Shown in pieces: positions 7,925 through 19,657 of a stretch of DNA of 31,346 bases. Numbering within the stretch: the first letter of the stretch is position 1; every line of letters starts with the position of its first letter. The notes below the pieces were generated by a model, which was given only the letters and a program-made list of their open reading frames with translations, had not been told where the DNA came from and did not search any database. The DNA comes from Zarea fungicola (taxonomy: Eukaryota; Ascomycota; Sordariomycetes; Hypocreales; Cordycipitaceae), in the NCBI GenBank assembly GCA_900169235.1, contig FWCC01000533.1, positions 1-31,346 on the forward strand. The letters are read 5' to 3'. The position numbers were made by a program, and so were the translations under genes.

Positions 7925-10589
7925 ATGAATATCTTTAACGTATCCGCTGACAAAGTGGCAGCTCCTCGTACGTCTTGTCTCTGTTCTTCTTTACATTCCA
8001 ATCAATCTTCAAAGCATCTCGTCTTGACTCTGTGTCGCGTGCGTGTGGAGGTTGATGCTAGGTGCTGATCGTCGTGTATGCTTCTTAGGTCCGTGGTCAT
8101 CACAGATACCAGACGAACAGCAATTCAGTGACTTTGGCCGCGATTCTGATTCTACCATCAACTTTCGCCCAGAGCAATCAAATAAATCACCCAATACACG
8201 CTCTCCCCACTCGCTGTCACCACAGCCAACTCTTACGCGTCACCAAATTCCACCACCTTCTCCGCTGGATTCCTCTCCTGACTTGGACGGTCCTGATCGG
8301 AGCAACATCTTCACTCGTCTTCTCTCACGTCACTCGACGCAAATGGAGAGACCCACTGCACATGTGCGATTTGAAGACACACCGCATCCCATGTTTTCTG
8401 CAATGGCTGGACCCGCACCAATGGCCGGTCTCAAAGATGAATTGGCTCTTGCCGCCGGCAAAGTGACGCCTGGCGTTGATGATACGCCGTATATCCAATA
8501 TGCTCTCTCTGCGTTGACTGAAGATCGCCGCCACAAATCTCAGTCACAGCTGCACTACTCTCCACAGTCCGCCTCGTCATACTACAACCATTTACGCCGC
8601 ACTAAGACGGCCAGCGAAGCCCTCGCCAGTCGCTTGCCTGTTTCTGCTCCAGAACCGGCCTTTACTCAGAATGATATGCCACTTCGACGAAGTCTTTCAC
8701 GCCAAGAGCGAACCGCTCCCACATCTACTCCGGTCCTCGACTCAAACGACTCTCCGGCAGTCTCTCTTCCCACCACCACTGGCCCTGCATGGAACAAGGA
8801 CCCCTCCAGTACCCACTGGGTTCCCGTCACCGGGGATATGCGGCAAAGCCTTGACCCTCATGGACGCACATATGCACCTCTTACATACAAACCCTCCATT
8901 CTACGACCCTTTTCGATGATGATTTTAATTACGCAGTGTCTCTGTATGATGGCAGCGTTGATTTTTTGCGTGCAATACTCGTCCCCGCACAAGGGGCTCA
9001 CTCCGTACCCCGGAAGTATTTACACGGCACAATATTTTGTCTTTCGCATCCTGCCTCAGCTTCTTGGGGCAGTTGTTCTCATTTACGCCCAGAGCATTCT
9101 CAACGCCTCTATTCGAGTTATGCCTTTTGTTTTCCTAGCCAGCGAGGATCCGCAGAAACGCTATCTTGCTCTTTTCGCCAGCATGTATCCGAAATCCCTG
9201 CTCTACCCACAGCTCGTCGGCACTTGGCAAATCATTTTGTTCGACATTGCGACATGGCTGGCGCTGTTTACGGTACCGCTCCTGAGTGCATCCTTTACCT
9301 GCATTTTCAAGCACGGCGAGTGGGTTTGGGCACCAGTTCCCGTTGTCATCTGGACTCTCGTCGCCTTGTACTCTCTCTTGATTATAGCGACCGTCGTCAC
9401 CATGGTGTTTTGGTTCGGCATGTGGACAGGCTGCGCGTGGGATATCCGCTCCATTGCCGATCTGCTACCGCTCCTAAACCGCAGCAACGCCATTGCCAGC
9501 TTTGACCCGCACAACCTGTCCGGCATGGAGGAGAACTTCCAGACTGATCTCAGAGATCGATGGTTCGATAGACTTGGATATTGGAGATCTGGAGATATGA
9601 TTTCGGGCGGGATTTGGTATTCGATCGGCGCAGTTGGCGCGAGGGAGAATGATGCCAAGCTGGTTGCTGACATTCGCCGCGAGAGCGGACCCAAAGTATC
9701 AATGGACTCGGAGGCCACGGCCACTCCTGGAAACTGGCGACGCGTCTACGCAAGATATCTACCCTGGGGCCTGCGAACTATTCCACTTGCTATGTACACT
9801 ATCTTCTGCGCACTCCTCGTAGTCGCACTTTTGGTTGTGTCCTTTTTGCCACAGACACGAATCGACAACGGCTTCCTCCCTCTTCTTGCCGCCAAGCCAG
9901 GCAACAATGCCTTTTCAGCTGCCAACTTTTTATACACTTTTCTCCCTTCCGTCATTGGTATGGTCTTTTGGATGCTTTTCCAGTCCATCGACATGGCCTT
10001 TCGGCAACTCCAACCATGGGCAGCTCTCGGACATCTAGACGGCGCACCTGCACGAAAGTCTATTCTCGCAGACTACGCTGCATGTCTTCCTCTGCAGTCG
10101 TTCTTTAAGGCCGCACGCAACGGTCACTGGCGCGTTGCACTGTTCTCTCTCATGGCACAAGCCTTTTTGGCAATTCCTGTTCTTGGCGGTGGGCTCTTTA
10201 CGGCTCTGGCAGGAACTGATGGTCAGGTCAGGATGTATCCCAGCATTCCCGTATTCGGCGTGCTTGTGGCATTCCTCCTTCTCTACGTTGGATGCTTGGC
10301 AATGGCCATTCCGCGCCGCGCGCAGTTTGAGCTGCCGCGCCCGGTGACCTCGGTTGCCGGCATCATGAGCTTATGCTCCGCCCGGGAGCTCACGCAGGAC
10401 AGTGCCTTTCGCTCTGTGCGGTCGCGTGAGGACCTGGAGGGCCGGTTGGGTTTGGGCCGTGACCCCCGTGAGGAGACGGTGTGGTTCTATGGTGTTGTGG
10501 CCGGTCGCGACGAGCACCGTGTGAGTGTTCGGCGCATGCAGCGCTTCACGGAGAAGCCTAGAATGCGAACCATTGAAGCAATGGTTTAA
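7925..10589 (+). CDS. Multi-pass membrane protein, DUF3433-like
   Basis: My preferred model has a 43-nt first exon (7925-7967, MNIFNVSADKVAAP), a 121-bp intron with a GTACGT donor, a CTGAT branch and a CTTAG acceptor, and a main exon 8089-10589, giving 847 aa. An unspliced start at 8043 is the alternative. Residues 1 to about 285 are hydrophilic and Ser/Pro-rich, hence likely cytosolic and disordered. About eight membrane segments follow, near 290-312, 331-352, 395-420, 431-460, 576-602, 628-650, 698-722 and 732-757. They are arranged as two similar halves. The second half has FLPSVIGMVFWMLFQSIDMA then LQPWAAL, the pattern I associate with fungal DUF3433 proteins (W-x-x-x-D then L-x-P-(Y/W)). 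The tail is charged. Biochemical role is unknown. The membrane topology is well supported; the family name is moderate and the N-terminus uncertain. Confidence 0.85.
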
Positions 10590-12694
10590 GTGGCGACATT
10601 CGCCCTTTTTTTGGAAAGATGCATGATAATGACTTGAAACGAGTACGAACAAGAGTTTCGGAAACGCTGTTATGACTACGAGACGAGTTTTTTGCATTGG
10701 GATAGAACGGAGTTTTTGTATTCTTATTCTTATTCTTATTTTTAGGACTTTTTTTCTTCTTGTTAATATTTTTATCTTTTTGGATGCTTTTTTTGGATGG
10801 CCGCAGAGCCTATTTTTAGATTAGTATATATTACCCGTGTTTTCGCTTGCTATTGCTGATATTGTTGCTGTTGTAGTTGCTGTAACTGTTTCTGTTGTTT
10901 CTGCTGTCTCTGCTGTCTCTGCTGTTTCTACTGTTTCTACTGTTTATGTTGGCCAAACTCGAGATCATTCATGCTATTGACCTCACTCTGTAAAAGATGC
11001 TGAGGCTCGGGGGCATAGTCACAGCTTTGGTAAGCAAAATCGCCTCTAATATGGGCCGATCCAGCCTCATTGTCGCTCGACCAAGTCCTCCAGCAAAACT
11101 GGCAGTGGCAAAAGTTTCCAATTTGGCCGGGGAGTGGCAGCGCAATATATGCTGCTTGACATCAGAGTATCGTTTCAGCCATAGTTGCGGAAGCAGCGAA
11201 AGTGGCGGGCGGGATAAAACTTGTAAAATGATTGTTGCTACCTCTTTTCCGTGCTACTAACTATTGTTATCCATTGTACGATGCTATTATCTCAAGCCAT
11301 TTTATTTATATAATGCCGGTAAAAGAATTGTCAGGTATCAGACTGGAGTTACTCCATTCGGGATAATTCTAACCTTGGCAGCTAACCTTGCTGGCAAAAT
11401 ACTAAGACAGACGCCACCATTCCAATGTACGACAAATCGTCCGGTTGGCCCGAAAATCAGCCTACAGCCACTGTCTTATCATCTCAGGTGAGTCCATGAA
11501 GAGCTGCGAGGAAAAGCATATAATGCGGGGTTGTTCTCGGTTGTTCTTGAGATCTATCGCATGATCAATGATGGACATCATGCTCCGCCATGTCTTGAAG
11601 GCGGCAATGACGAAGCATCGCTGTCACATGTAGAATGTGATGTTGGCATTTCCATGTCTAAATGACTGAGATTTAATATATATATAATGAATATAAATAA
11701 CTCATTAAAAACATTAAAGCCCCTTCCAATCCTTTTTGGCCTTGTTGACGTGTGGACGTGCGGACGTGTGGACGTTTTGACTTGTGTAAATTTGCGACTG
11801 CCTCATTATGTCGCGGACCTACACACGTACCAGCCAAAACTTGTTGTCTATCTCTACATACGACGAAGAGAGAGAGAAGTGAAAAATCCAGCGATGTGTC
11901 ACATGAGAAGTCATACGTCTCTTTTTCCTCTGCCTGAGACATCCCGTCTTCTATTCCATCATCCATCTCACTTGAGCCCAACCACCACCCCTCCCCCCAA
12001 AAATACAAGTCCCACACGCAAAACTGGTCGTCCTAGAGACTACCGCCCGGTGCTGGAATGCAGTCGGCACATAAACAACAGCAATGTGGCCATACTATGA
12101 CACATTCAATGTGTGCTGTTCGTTTGAGCTTTTCCTGTTGGCTGTCTAGTTTTTGCAGCGTGGCATCTTTTGTTTGCTGCATTTGGGCCTTACCAGGAGC
12201 CATTGTGATTTCATTAATGGGAAAATATCAGGTACTTTTGAATTTAGAGACCAAAAAAAAATTCAGATTGAAGAGGTATTATCAACGAGGGTGTGGTAAA
12301 ATAGAGAGAGTTCATAAAACGTTAAGGAAATAGCTTCGGTTTGAGAGTCGTAATAAATGAGGGCCGTCTACGAACAATATTCGTAAAGTCAAAAGCTTTT
12401 GTCATGATACAAAAATAAAAGGAAAGAGAGAGAGAAGAGAAGAAGAAGCAGAGTTCAGGAAAAAGAAATGCGCCGTTCCACATGCCAGTGTTTCTCCAAG
12501 GTGTTTTCGCCAAGGTCGTTAAAATGAATGTCGTTGCGTCAAGATATCAAGTAAACATGCAGTCTGGGTTTTCTGCGTTTTTGTCATGTTGTTTTCATGT
12601 TGTTTGTGTGTCATGGTTGCTGTTATTCCTGTTGTTTTTCGTTGCAAGGTTTTCGTCGTGATGTCGCTGGACATAAATGGTAAATGCTTGCCCT
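10590..12694. other. Spacer of 2.1 kb with simple repeats
   Basis: This spacer separates two convergent genes. It contains a (TTCTTA)-type repeat near 10720-10745, a 9-bp minisatellite (10888-10945), a TA run near 11673-11685, short GGACGTGYG repeats near 11750-11775 and a GA-rich run near 12422-12445. Short frames here lack conserved motifs, so I call no gene. A C/T/A-rich leader-like stretch around 11930-12030 could mark an unrecognised promoter or non-coding transcript. Confidence 0.4.
10888..10945. repeat. 9-bp minisatellite (TGCTGTCTC-type)
   Basis: Roughly six imperfect copies of TGCTGTYTC/TACTGTTTC run head to tail and are preceded by a looser GTTGCTGTTGTAGTTGCTG stretch. On the minus strand one frame would read as Gln-rich and another as Thr/Ala/Glu repeats. 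Both have nearby stops and no flanking gene, so I treat it as non-coding repeat in the 3' flank of the membrane-protein gene. Confidence 0.65.
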
Positions 12695-13951
12695 TCATCG
12701 GCTGCGGCGGCCGAGCATGCGACCAAAGACGTCTACTCTGCGCTCCTTCTCAGCAGCCGGCTTCGTAGGAAAGGAAACAGGACTGGTGTCGGCGCGGTTG
12801 CGACGCTTCCGATTCAACGCCTCTTGCCCGCCTGACGAGCCTTTGTAGCTCTTCTCGCTGCTGGAGCGCTTGTGGAAGCGAAAGAATGACAGACCCGTCG
12901 ACTCTTCGCAATCAGAGTCTTCCTCAAAGACGGAGTGTGGCTCTGGTTGTGACTGTGCCATGGCGAGCTGTTGCTGCTGCTGCTGCTGCAGGCGGGCAGC
13001 GCCAAGATATGTGGTGGACTTGAAGTGACGCGGTGGCTGGCATGCATCCTGGGAAGTCCTGCTAGTAGCAGTAGATGACATTTTGGCAAGATTCTCGGAC
13101 GATCTGGACGCCGCAGCATGAATACCAAAGATGTTGGCGTCGTCTTGGAAGCGGACATCCGTCAACTTGCTGCCGCGACGAGGAGGTGCGCCGGAGGATG
13201 TCTTGGGGCGACGACTGTCATTGCGTGGCGGGAGGACTGTCGATTTGTTGGGAATACTAGCGGGAATCTTGCCAGGTTGCTGGAGACATGGTGTCAGGAG
13301 CGCAGCAGGACGGTCAGGTCGGGGCGGTGGCCCGGCACATGAGTTGGCCGTGGTGATTTTGGGGACGGCTGGCATTGAGGGCAGGTTTGGTGATCTTGGT
13401 GAAAGGGGCGAAGTGACTGGGCTCGATCTCTGAGGGCGAGCCTTGACACTGGGAAACGCAGAGTACTTGGCCACAGGTTTGCGTACGCTTGTACCACACT
13501 CTGCGTGCGGCTTCGGAAGCGGCCACGCGGGTGTGTTCTCATCCACCACTGCCGACTTTTGCGACGGCACCCGCCGGTGTTGAGGGCATGGGATCAGAGC
13601 GGCGTAGCCATCGCTGGACTCCTTGGCAGAAAATAGCAGATCAACCTCATGGGTCGCATCCTCGAGACGCCACTCGCCTCCCGGTCGCCAAAAGCTGTTC
13701 CAAAGCTCGCCAGCTTGGGAGTAGTCGTCGTCTTCATGCGACACCTCCGAATCCGCCCTGTCGTCGATGAGTCCCGGGGCGGAGCTCTCTGAGCCGACGG
13801 AGCAACGGTCCCGCCGGGCGATGGTTGGGCTGTTTTGGCTCGTGGGCACAGAACCGTCTTCATTTCTGGGGTAGGAGTAGTTGCCGACGGGGTAGTACTT
13901 TGAGACGAGTTTGATTTCGGCCATTTTACTATGGCGGTCCATGGTCTGCAT
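12695..13951 (-). CDS. Intrinsically disordered Ser/Pro-rich protein, unknown
   Basis: This is a single open frame of 418 codons. Starts are possible at 13951 (MQTMDRH) or, in better context (AAAATGG), at 13924 (MAEIKLVSKYYPVG). The protein is rich in Ser, Pro, Arg and Asp. It has many SP/TP sites (SSPVTSPLSPRSPNLPS), PPxPxxP-like stretches, a seven-residue polyglutamine run, and the short block KLTDVRFQDDANIFGIHAA. The C-terminus holds a FFRFHKRSSS segment and basic patches (RKRRNR, FGRMLGRRSR) that could act as nuclear-localisation or membrane-contact signals. No enzyme domain or membrane segment is visible. The composition suggests a phosphorylated scaffold or regulatory protein; this is inference. 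It is a plausible conserved fungal hypothetical because the frame is long and has coding-like codon use. Confidence 0.8.
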   Translation of the reverse strand: MQTMDRHSKMAEIKLVSKYYPVGNYSYPRNEDGSVPTSQNSPTIARRDRCSVGSESSAPGLIDDRADSEVSHEDDDYSQAGELWNSFWRPGGEWRLEDATHEVDLLFSAKESSDGYAALIPCPQHRRVPSQKSAVVDENTPAWPLPKPHAECGTSVRKPVAKYSAFPSVKARPQRSSPVTSPLSPRSPNLPSMPAVPKITTANSCAGPPPRPDRPAALLTPCLQQPGKIPASIPNKSTVLPPRNDSRRPKTSSGAPPRRGSKLTDVRFQDDANIFGIHAAASRSSENLAKMSSTATSRTSQDACQPPRHFKSTTYLGAARLQQQQQQQLAMAQSQPEPHSVFEEDSDCEESTGLSFFRFHKRSSSEKSYKGSSGGQEALNRKRRNRADTSPVSFPTKPAAEKERRVDVFGRMLGRRSR

Positions 13952-16330
13952 TTGAAATCCAGTAATATGCCGTAGGCCTTTTCTGTGTATGAATTGTAGG
14001 TTAGATATCTTCGTGTCGTCGATACTATGAGTGAACTGTCATAGCTAACGGCGTTTTGAGACTAGTTGGAGCAGCCAGAAAGTTCTAAAGATGGCATATC
14101 AGGAAAGGGAAGGAGAACGGACGTCAACGGCTTCATATAACACAAGAAAAACAACCCATCCGAGCATTATTGGAACCACCCACCCGCCAAGATCGAAAAG
14201 AAAAACAAGTAAACTTGGAGTGGTAAGACATGTGTCGTGGGGCAGCATCCTGCAGGACGGGCTGGAGGGATGGATAGTGAGGGCGTGTCGCCAAGGCCCG
14301 ATTTTGCATTCCCTCTCACCACCCCCTTTCCAAGACAACAAAGGGCATTCCTGTGTCGACAAGAAGGGGGGCAACAAGAACTGCCAACCTGTACGGGTAT
14401 TTTTCTCTTACCCATGACAAGAACACACACAGTGGCCTAGGCCTCGCACGATGCGCTGAGCAGCGGAGTCCTCGGGAGGAGAAGTTGTGGGTAGCCAAGT
14501 TTGGAGATAGGTCGTCGTGTAAGTCCATCTACGTAGTGCCCGAAGCGACTGGTATTCTACCCAGCCATGGTGGCAAAAGCCATTCACTATGTGACCTCTT
14601 TTCTCGGGCACAGCCTACTGGGACAGTGGTTCGACGTATTAATAGCTGAAAACAAAATGGCTGTGTCGTTTGAGTCTACATTGCAGTGGTTCTTCATAGC
14701 GTCATGGTTCAAACTATTTGGTTGCGAATGTACCGGGAGTTGTAAGTCCGAGTTTCTGTACAGAATCCTATGTATTACTGGGTGGTTTGGGAAGGACACG
14801 ATTTGAAACCTCCCGGGAACATTTCGGCAACATGGGGGAATAAAAATCCCAATGCGCAAATCTTCAAACTACTTATCGCACGGCCGATTTCAAGTGTTAG
14901 ATAAAAGGCCCGAGGGTCAATCCTGCATAAGCCGATCGAGACAAGATAAAAAGGACGGCCACCAGTGCGGTTCGCGAGCGACCAAATACCATGCGTGGAA
15001 CAACAAACGGAAAAGTAAAGAAACAGAAAATGAAGGAGAAAAAGCATGTTCAAGCCGTTCGCTGTGCCATATTGTCGGGATTCAATAGGCAGAGGAAGGG
15101 GGAAAAAGCAAATGCAGGGCAGGCATTAGAGAGAAAAAAGCAAGCATATTCAATTTTGTAAGTGGAGGGATGGAACCAATTCTCCATCTGCAGGGCGGCG
15201 ACAAAGAGCGACGCGCGTTGTGCCTGTAAAAGCCAAGAGATTTCGGCTTTTTCATATTCTTTTTCTTTTTCTTTTTCCAACTGTTACATTTTCCCCTCAT
15301 CTTTGCTCTACTAGAATGCAAGGGAATCGCTTGTTTTTCTTCCAAGGTGCAGGCGTATGTATGTACCGGGCCAAATATATGGGGTACCGTGATGAGGTAA
15401 AAATAGAAAAATGCGAAAGCTAGGGAAATAATTCAAGTCGTACGACATGCCAATACATGAGTGATTTTTTCCTCCCTTTCTTGGCTGCCACCAACAGCCT
15501 TCCTCCTTCCAAATCCCACTCACTTTTGATCGATAGAGAGGTAGTAATTCGGTATCTAGGGCAAGAAAATCGAAAAGCCTGAGCCGAGTGGCGGATATTG
15601 GCTCAAAATGATAGATCATCCCTGGAACCAAGTCGATGGGACCGAATTGTCAGACAAGTGCGTCTTGTAGCCATGGTACCGGGGACGGTTGGGTGGGTGG
15701 TTGACCATGCATGTCTCTCGTTTCTGTGACCAAAATGTGTGGGTTATCGGGCTTTTTTAGGTGTGGCTGCCATCCGTGCTCGGTTTCTCTCTTTCCTTTT
15801 TTTTTCAGCAAATGCAGGCTGCACCTTTGTTTGGTTCTTCTGGTGGATTCAGGTTGCGGCCCTAATGCACGATGGCTGCGCCGGTATAATCGCGAAATTG
15901 TCTTTCTTAGGTCGCGACTTCCGCAGTAGTCTACAATTCCGCGCTTTGAACTTGGTGGCTATCCCGTCCCCAAGCAGAACAAAACCGCCGAGAGATCTGT
16001 CCGTGGTGTCACCGAGAGAGCGGCCTGGGTAAGCCAGTTCGCGATAAAGCTTGCTATAAGGAAGGATCACCGCACTCTCAGTAGCCTGATGAGGAAATGG
16101 AAGTGGTCGCCGGATTCTCCTCGCCATTTCTCTTTGGCTCCCGGGTTTTGTTCCGTCACGTTCGCCGAGCCTTGGACGAAAAACGTCACTTATTTACAAG
16201 ATGATTCATCACTACAACATGAAAATCCATATATAACAGGCGTCACACGGGAATCCAACCACAGTCAAGTATGCGGAAGAGCGCCTCGTACCTCCATCCA
16301 GAGCTGAGGCTGCTTCCCCTCCCCCGGATT
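13952..16330. other. Gene-poor region, left part
   Basis: I find no gene with recognisable domains. Frames are short and overlap on both strands. The most coding-like is a 92-codon minus frame (15849-16127, MARRIRRPLPFPHQ...), with balanced codon use but no motif. A (CTTTTT)n-type run lies near 15255-15280. The 14090-14450 segment upstream of the disordered-protein gene may be its promoter and leader. Confidence 0.35.
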
Positions 16331-16340
16331 CTAGCCAATC

Positions 16341-16709
16341 CTAGCTCTCCCAAGGTTTAGAAGCACAGTAACCGAGTACTCCAGGTGAGTACAGCTTTGT
16401 CTCTGAGTTGAAGCTGATCTTGTACTTTTTGGGCTTCGTGTGGCAGTAATGGCGAACCAGCCCCAGTGGTTTGGTACACCCATCCCCGAGTGTCTTACTC
16501 TCAACACAAATGGAGACAAGCCTCCATATGTCGCGTTCCTTGTAGGTGTAGTGTTTTTCATCATCTTTTCTCTTTTCACAGCACACTCTGTATAGCAGAC
16601 CAATCGTTGCAGAGGCCAATTGCCAGTCCCCGTAGCCGTGTGGCCCCGATCGGTGTCTGGCCACATCCCGCTTGTTCTCCTCCCGGCGACCTATGAACCC
16701 TGGTTGCAT
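16341..16709 (-). CDS. Candidate six-cysteine small protein, unknown
   Basis: This is a 122-aa ATG frame with six cysteines (43, 44, 68, 78, 89, 115) in the spacing CC-x23-C-x9-C-x10-C-x25-C. It contains segments such as GYGDWQLASATIGLLY and KPKKYKISFNSETKLYSPG, which look coding rather than random. A TATAAAT box lies about 85 bp upstream on the same strand (16797-16791). An even set of cysteines usually goes with export, but the N-terminus (MQPGFIGRREENKR) is not a signal peptide. The true start may therefore lie in an upstream exon, or the gene may be truncated. I cannot assign a family or function. Confidence 0.38.
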   Translation of the reverse strand: MQPGFIGRREENKRDVARHRSGPHGYGDWQLASATIGLLYRVCCEKRKDDEKHYTYKERDIWRLVSICVESKTLGDGCTKPLGLVRHYCHTKPKKYKISFNSETKLYSPGVLGYCASKPWES

Positions 16710-16790
16710 GGGGATTCTTGTGTTTATTCTCCGGTCTCACCTCCTTCTACATTAAGCCGAGATAAACATCAAATGGTAAATAAAACTTGA

Positions 16791-16797
16791 ATTTATA
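16791..16797 (-). promoter_or_regulatory. TATA-like box of the six-cysteine frame
   Basis: TATAAAT on the minus strand lies about 85 bp before the ATG at 16709. The spacing is consistent with a core promoter, but such AT-rich heptamers are common by chance. Confidence 0.3.
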
Positions 16798-19657
16798 TCC
16801 GTGGAATTTGTTGACTTGTTGTCCGGCCAGCTCTGGACCGCCAGGACAAGTAGAGCACCTGGGAACTATCTGCTCGGGCAATATTTGTACATTGATGAAC
16901 TGCCGTGCACCATGTTTCAATGCATTGGCGACACAGAGACCCTATTTCCAGACAGTCTGTGCGATACAAACTGCCGATCTATAATGAATACACATGTTGC
17001 TCACTTCCTAGGAGCGAGTGCCGCATATGCAGTGCAACTATGCCTAGCTAGAGGCGGCACAATGCAACTAGCCATGCAGAGACAACAAAGAGTTTATAGG
17101 ATTCTAAAATGACCGTGCCGTGTATGATGTCTCTATAGCTTGATAATTTTCCAATTCGGTACATCTCTTTAATCTATATGTCAACTGCCTGCAGCGTGTT
17201 TTTGCAAAGTCAGGCAGGGTCTAATTTGCTAGCGAGCCAGGCGATCATCTGACAGCCATAACCATTAATTCTGCTCAGCATACATATTTCTCAAATAAGT
17301 ATGAATTAAAAGCCATGGAAAGTGATTTGACAAGAGAATCCATATCATTTACTTTTCCTTCTCCATCACCACAGGCCACGAGGCAGAACACATTTTCTAG
17401 AAAGCTGCTACAGGGTAGGCTACTTTAATATAGGTGCCTCGCCCATCAGGCGCCAACTTTGGTCGCTCCGCCCCACCAATTTGGGTGACTCCAATATCCA
17501 AATTTCAAGCCAACATGAAAATTTCCTTCTTTTCCTTCTCTCCAACCAAGCCTCGACTTCCTCTGGACAATGTTGCGCTTCCATGTTTCCAAACAGAGAT
17601 GTTACCCTGTAACATCTCATAAATTATTAGCATGCGAGAAATTCGGAGTACTCTCAAACTTTTACCGCAGTCGCTCACTTTATTGTGAGAGGACGGGTCG
17701 GCCCGTGAGGGTTCGGCGTCAAACCTCGGACGCTCGTAATTTTGGCATCAGAAATAGCAGAGCCCATGGCCGTCTCATGTATACCTTTTACCTCTTCCCC
17801 TCTGGGGAGGGGGCATCTGGGAAGATGAGTCTTGGACCTGGTGTCTCTTTGGGAAGCCTTTACTGAGATTGTACAATGTACTTGAGTGCGATGCGCAACT
17901 TGGTGCATGCGTACCCCCGTTTCACCCTCGTGGTGGGATGGGAACGCGTATGCCAAAATTCGATTCCGATTATCCTGTCCAGAGGCCGTTGGGGGTTGGT
18001 TCATTTTTTCTTTTCATGGTACGTTGTCTTCTTCGTCTGCTCCCGTCCTGGCGAGACCTCTGGTTCAAGGATACTGCTAACTTTCCGCCTTGGCATTCCT
18101 CAACATGTTACATCTGTCTAGATATCCTTCTCCGAGTAGCTGCCCATGCTGTCCCTTGCGTTCTTCATGCCGGGTAGTTTCCCGGTCGCAGATTGTAAAC
18201 TGATGTTACCCATGGAGGAAGCTGTAAGACGTCCTTAGAGACCACCATTCCGGCAACGTAGAACCCGAAACTCCCAGCGGACGTATTACTTTGTCAATTC
18301 TTCCACACCTAGTTTAAACTGGAACCAGTTGGTATGCCCGGATAGCTCTACCGCCTTACTCCAAAAGTCTTGAACTGAAGAAAGACTGGACTGGCCCAGA
18401 CTCGGCGCCACAAACACTCAAACAATTGCAGGTTTGAGGCAAGAACTGACTTGGAACCAGAACCAACCAGTAGACCGCGCTCCTACCTTGGCGCATCTCC
18501 GATTGAACATGCCATCGTCGATTTCTGTTGTATTCTGACACCATAGCCTCGTAGATTGGAACCAGTACTTACCCCTCACGCTGCAGGTATGCGGCCTTGG
18601 TGGATGTCTTTGGGTTATTCCCCAAGCAGAAGATGACAGAAATTGTGCCAATTATCAATGACTCTAATTTGCCATTTGAGCTCTATTTCATCCCCGGCTA
18701 CTGTACGGATTTAGCAGCAGATGTTTCTCTCTCGTCTTCCAGGGCAATCGAGCAGATCTTAATACTGCTCGCTGTTGAGTTTCGAGCATCTCTTGATGCG
18801 CATGATTGAGATTTTCTCAACACCAGGCCCTTTCAGCCTTGGCCGCAGAATTTGATGCAATCAGGCAGTTGGATAGAACCAAGAGCCTCTTGACACATGC
18901 AGCAACCACTACGTCGCACCATTTACAATGGTCTCCGACTTGGCCCATCCATCTTCTTGACCCCTCACTAGAGGCATGCTCTTTTCGTGATATCTAGCCG
19001 CGACCACCGCGATGGTGTGGTGGGGAAGAGCGCGAGCTTCTTCGCCTAGCCCGCCCTGTATCCCGATCTTGGCTGCATGTCTCACCGTCGCTGCAAGGTA
19101 CGGACACAGAGAAGACTAAAAGCTCTTAGCTTCCAATTGAGCAACACGCGACTCTGACGCGATCTGGCCGATGACTAGAGGGCGATATCCATAAGATGGT
19201 GTGGCGTGGCGTTTGTCGAGAACTTTTTCGTAGATCCGGTAGTCTGTACGATGGACGGCTGCCTACTACTGTCTCCGCTCTATTGCCATCGGAAATGTCG
19301 CCTTTGGCATGCTGTCAAGCAATCATTTGCCCTGACTGATTCTGGTCTATGCTCAGCCGTCCTGGCGGCAGATCAAGACGTGGACGCAAGTATACCCCAG
19401 TCTCGTGTGGTTACTTGAGATTTTTCCACTGCAGCAGCGCAGAATCAAGCGAATGCAAAGTTTTCGAATTTTAGCTATTTATTTTGTTTTTTATTGAATG
19501 TCTGCAAACGCAAAACTATGCGAGCGGTGAAAGTCACCCCGCCAACTGTCCTTGCTCTGCGTCCTTGCTTTTGAAGCGGCAGGTATGTCTAATTGCTCGG
19601 ATAGCAGAAATAAACAAGTACCGAAGAAAACCCCACGTAATCAGAAAAAGATCATAT
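16798..19657. other. Gene-poor region, middle part
   Basis: No gene is called. Weak items are a 103-codon plus frame (16801-17112) without an ATG at its start, a palindrome at 17596-17618, and short frames at 17869-18177, 18597-18997 and 19206-19418 without motifs. Intron-like donors appear near 18565-18575 on the minus strand (GGGGTAAGTACTG) and near 18588 on the plus strand (CAGGTATGC), but I could not connect them to coding exons. This may be degraded genic sequence or a non-coding transcript region. Confidence 0.35.
17596..17618. repeat. Near-perfect 23-bp palindrome
   Basis: The arms GAGATGTTAC and GTAACATCTC (10 bp each) flank a 3-nt CCT centre. Part of the core (TACCCTGTA, 17603-17611) also occurs inverted 194 bp to the left (TACAGGGTA, 17409-17417). 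It could be a dimeric regulator site or a relic of an inverted-repeat element; no target-site duplication is visible. Confidence 0.6.

Noticed and set aside
10861..10950. Gln-rich or Thr/Ala/Glu-repeat protein on the minus strand
   Set aside because: Stops flank or interrupt both frames and there is no ATG or neighbouring coding sequence; a minisatellite explains it.
14800..14825. tRNA-like T-arm sequence
   Set aside because: The GGTTTCAAATC-like stretch on the minus strand has an extra base and no matching acceptor, D or anticodon arms nearby.
17409..17611. Miniature inverted-repeat element bounded by TACAGGGTA / TACCCTGTA
   Set aside because: Inverted repeats are only 9 bp and no target-site duplication is seen at either 2, 3 or 8 bp; kept as a palindrome only.
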